Of a stretch of 6,540 nt of DNA, positions 5,458 to 6,540 are shown in pieces. Source of the stretch: JAQAZP01 sp032127265. GTDB taxonomy: Bacteria > Acidobacteriota > JAQAZP01. How positions within the stretch are numbered: the stretch's first letter is position 1; each line of letters opens with the position of its first letter. The translations under genes and the position numbers were made by a program. Where the stretch lies: NCBI GenBank assembly GCA_032127265.1, contig JAQAZP010000333.1, forward strand, positions 1 through 6,540, written 5' to 3'. A model generated the notes under the pieces. The model was not told the DNA's origin. It saw nothing but the letters and a program-made list of their open reading frames with translations, and searched no databases.

Positions 5458-5791
5458 TGTTATCCGGCTCCGTCATATGATCGAGGCGGCTTCCGAGGCC
5501 GTTTCGTATGCCGAGGGGAATTGCCGCGACGATCTCGATACCGACCGGATGCGCGCCCGGGCAATTGTCCGCTGTATCGAGATCGTTGGTGAAGCCGCGG
5601 CACAACTGGGTCCTGAAGCTCGTGAAGAGATCCGGGATGTTCCCTGGCCGTCAGTAATTTCCATGCGCAACAGGCTGATCCACGCATATTTCGACGTTGA
5701 CCTTGACCGGGTATGGGAGACGGTTCAAACAGACCTGCCTCGGTTGATCAAGCTCCTGCAGCCTTACCTTCCCCAGGAAGGCGGCGCTTGA
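5444..5791 (+). CDS. hepT: HEPN-domain (DUF86) RNase toxin HepT
   Basis: This 115-residue, mainly helical protein matches DUF86/HepT from end to end: a MRRDDVIRLRHMIEAA start, TDRMRARAIVRCIEIVGEAA (about 33-53), and PWPSVISMRNRLIHAYFDVD (67-86). The toxin signature RX4HXY is complete: Arg75, His80 and Tyr82. Arg and His form the RNase site in the HEPN dimer, and Tyr is the residue that the MNT partner AMPylates in characterised systems. ATG 5444 lies 14 nt inside the end of mntA, so translation is probably coupled; no clear Shine-Dalgarno sequence is visible. An in-frame ATG at 5414 would add ten residues outside the family pattern. The antitoxin gene comes first, so it is made first. The probable role is RNA cleavage that slows growth, perhaps as phage defence, which is inferred from the family. 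Confidence 0.9.
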   Translation: MRRDDVIRLRHMIEAASEAVSYAEGNCRDDLDTDRMRARAIVRCIEIVGEAAAQLGPEAREEIRDVPWPSVISMRNRLIHAYFDVDLDRVWETVQTDLPRLIKLLQPYLPQEGGA

Positions 5792-6069
5792 TCCGCATTG
5801 CCACTGTGGCCATCCGGTTCTCAGCGATTATCGACCTTTGACCCACGAAGCACCCACCGGTGTGTCCGGGACGCCGCCGCCGTCGTCGGGCCGGCTGTCG
5901 CCGCCGCCCGAGGGGCCGCCCTCTTCCACCACCAGCTCGCGCCGGCTCAGTTTCATCCGGCCCATGGGGTCGAGGAGCCGATAATGGTGATGGCGGAGAG
6001 CGTGGGGCGGCTGGAAATTCTTATTATAAGCGGGTCGGTGATTGGGATACAGTGACAGGTGAAGCCGCG
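5792..6069. other. Intergenic stretch downstream of hepT
   Basis: These 278 bp hold no intact gene. An open plus-strand frame from GTG 5860 runs into the orphan fragment at 6070, but its first part is a run of Arg and Pro without family character and looks like noise. On the minus strand, 5828-5992 has coding-like third positions and is listed separately. GCCACTGTGGC near 5800 is an 11-bp palindrome whose loop would be too small and which has no T run, so it is not called a terminator. Confidence 0.5.
5828..5992 (-). pseudogene. Possible 3' remnant of an unknown gene
   Basis: Read on the minus strand to the TAA at 5830-5828, this gives HHHYRLLDPMGRMKLSRREL, then VVEEGGPSGGGD and an acidic Gly-rich tail. 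From about 5980 to 5850 nearly every codon ends in G or C, as expected of real coding sequence in a GC-rich genome and better than the other frames here. No upstream half or convincing start exists, because the frame decays beyond 5992. I do not recognise the family. It may be the end of a displaced gene or a chance bias. Confidence 0.25.
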
Positions 6070-6198
6070 AACTACGACGGAGAGCAGCTGACACAGATCG
6101 AGCGGATGAGCTTCCTGCTCTTCGAAGAGGGTGACTACGTGGCCGGGGCAAAGATCAGCTTCGGCAACTTCCACCAGCCGCCTCCGTTCCTGCCGTGA
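6070..6198 (+). pseudogene. Orphan copy of the FG-GAP gene's 3' end (last 42 codons and stop)
   Basis: This fragment encodes NYDGEQLTQIERMSFLLFEE, then GDYVAGAKISFGNFHQ and PPPFLP, ending at TGA 6196-6198. It aligns without gaps to 4782-4910: 107 of 129 bases match (83%) and 33 of 42 residues match. Many differences are synonymous or conservative (Asp/Glu, Arg/Lys, Leu/Ile), so this copy was under protein-level selection for some time. It is therefore the end of a diverged paralogue and not a fresh duplication. Nothing upstream of 6070 resembles a propeller, so the rest of the gene is missing. Confidence 0.8.
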
Positions 6199-6339
6199 AC
6201 CTCGGGCTCACTCCAGTCCCTGCTCATCATCCCCTGAGGCGGATTCCAGTCTCTTGAGATCGACCGGTTCCTGTGAACGGCCGGCAACTCCTCGTTCCGG
6301 CGGATTGCTGCACGGGGGATCCCCTCCGCGCCCCATCCC
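6199..6339. other. Convergent intergenic region
   Basis: These 141 bp lie between the orphan FG-GAP fragment and the stop of the minus-strand regulator. They include the second TCATCCCCTGAG block (6227-6238), an imperfect inverted repeat around CCGGTTC-CTGT-GAACGG (about 6264-6280) and the palindrome GGGGATCCCC (6315-6324). None has a following T run, so no terminator is called. Confidence 0.5.
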
Positions 6340-6540
6340 CTATCTGAGCCCCAGCTTCTTCATCTTGCGCAGCAGGGTGGTCTTGTGGATGCCCAGGGAC
6401 TGGGCGGTCTTCACCCGGTGCCCGTCGAAGCGGGCCAGGGCGGCCCGGATCACCCCGGCCTCGGCCGTTTCGAAGGCGCTGCCGTCAGGCGCTGCCTCGA
6501 CCAGGGCCTGGCCGTTGTCACGGATGGCGATGATTTCCGG
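6340..6540 (-). CDS. C-terminal Fis-type DNA-binding domain of a sigma-54-dependent transcriptional activator (5' part off the right edge)
   Basis: The visible part is 66 residues followed by TAG (6342-6340). Residues about 27-65 of the fragment form a Fis-type helix-turn-helix (HTH_8): AEAGVIRAALARFDGHRVKT, then AQSLGIHKTTLLRKMKKLGL. This is the standard ending of NtrC-family enhancer-binding proteins, which bind upstream sites and use an AAA+ ATPase to open sigma-54 promoters. The LGIHKTTLLRK recognition helix and the final KKLGLR are typical of the family. The AAA+ and sensor domains lie beyond the window, so neither the signal nor the target genes can be inferred. The gene converges on the plus-strand genes and shares no operon with them. 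Confidence 0.88.
   Translation of the reverse strand, partial: PEIIAIRDNGQALVEAAPDGSAFETAEAGVIRAALARFDGHRVKTAQSLGIHKTTLLRKMKKLGLR

Noticed and set aside
5860..6069. N-terminal extension of the orphan FG-GAP fragment, from GTG 5860
   Set aside because: It translates as Arg- and Pro-rich noise with no propeller character; homology begins only at 6070.
6315..6324. GGGGATCCCC palindrome as a terminator
   Set aside because: It has no loop and no following T run on either strand.
1..6540. CRISPR array, tRNA, rRNA or insertion sequence
   Set aside because: The only regular repeats are protein-coding propeller units. No short spaced identical repeats, tRNA-like cloverleaf or transposase motifs were seen.

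Overview
This is a GC-rich window (about 60-70% in most coding regions) from a bacterium that I cannot place with confidence. It carries signal-peptide-bearing secreted proteins and the C-terminal end of a sigma-54-dependent (NtrC-type) activator. Both fit a Gram-negative environmental lineage, such as a deltaproteobacterium-like or related phylum. Nothing in the sequence fixes the taxon.

Layout, left to right. (1) Positions 1-2129 on the minus strand hold one uninterrupted 709-codon reading frame that runs off the left edge. It encodes a secreted S41 (C-terminal-processing-protease type) serine peptidase with a PDZ-like segment and a C-terminal array of 57-residue FG-GAP/VCBS-like propeller repeats. 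(2) Positions 2130-2308 are a 179-bp divergent intergenic region. (3) Positions 2309-4910 on the plus strand encode a second secreted protein with two propellers. The first half has seven integrin-alpha-like FG-GAP blades. The second half is a six-bladed array of the same 57-residue type found on the S41 peptidase. This gene is broken by two frameshifts, near 2886 and 4175, so it reads as three overlapping pieces. (4) Positions 5149-5791 hold a complete two-gene toxin-antitoxin module: an MNT nucleotidyltransferase (MntA, antitoxin) overlapping a HEPN/DUF86 RNase (HepT, toxin). A good sigma-70-like promoter is placed so that the mRNA would be leaderless. (5) Positions 6070-6198 hold an orphan copy of the last 42 codons of the FG-GAP gene, so the toxin-antitoxin module sits between two direct copies of one gene's 3' end. 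(6) Positions 6340-6540 on the minus strand hold the Fis-type helix-turn-helix end of a sigma-54 activator that continues past the right edge.

How the parts relate. The two secreted proteins are divergently transcribed and share a C-terminal propeller family, so they look like members of one paralogous surface or extracellular family with different N-terminal modules (a peptidase and an integrin-like propeller). The toxin-antitoxin module looks like an insertion, or a leftover of rearrangement, in the 3' region of this repeat-rich locus. The regulator at the right edge is convergent with the plus-strand genes, and no functional link to them can be shown.

The most notable points are the flanked MntA-HepT module with its predicted leaderless start, the shared propeller whose conserved C-terminal tail looks like a ring-closing strand, the mixed base composition of the FG-GAP gene, and its two same-direction frameshifts. 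I saw no CRISPR array, tRNA, rRNA or recognisable insertion sequence.
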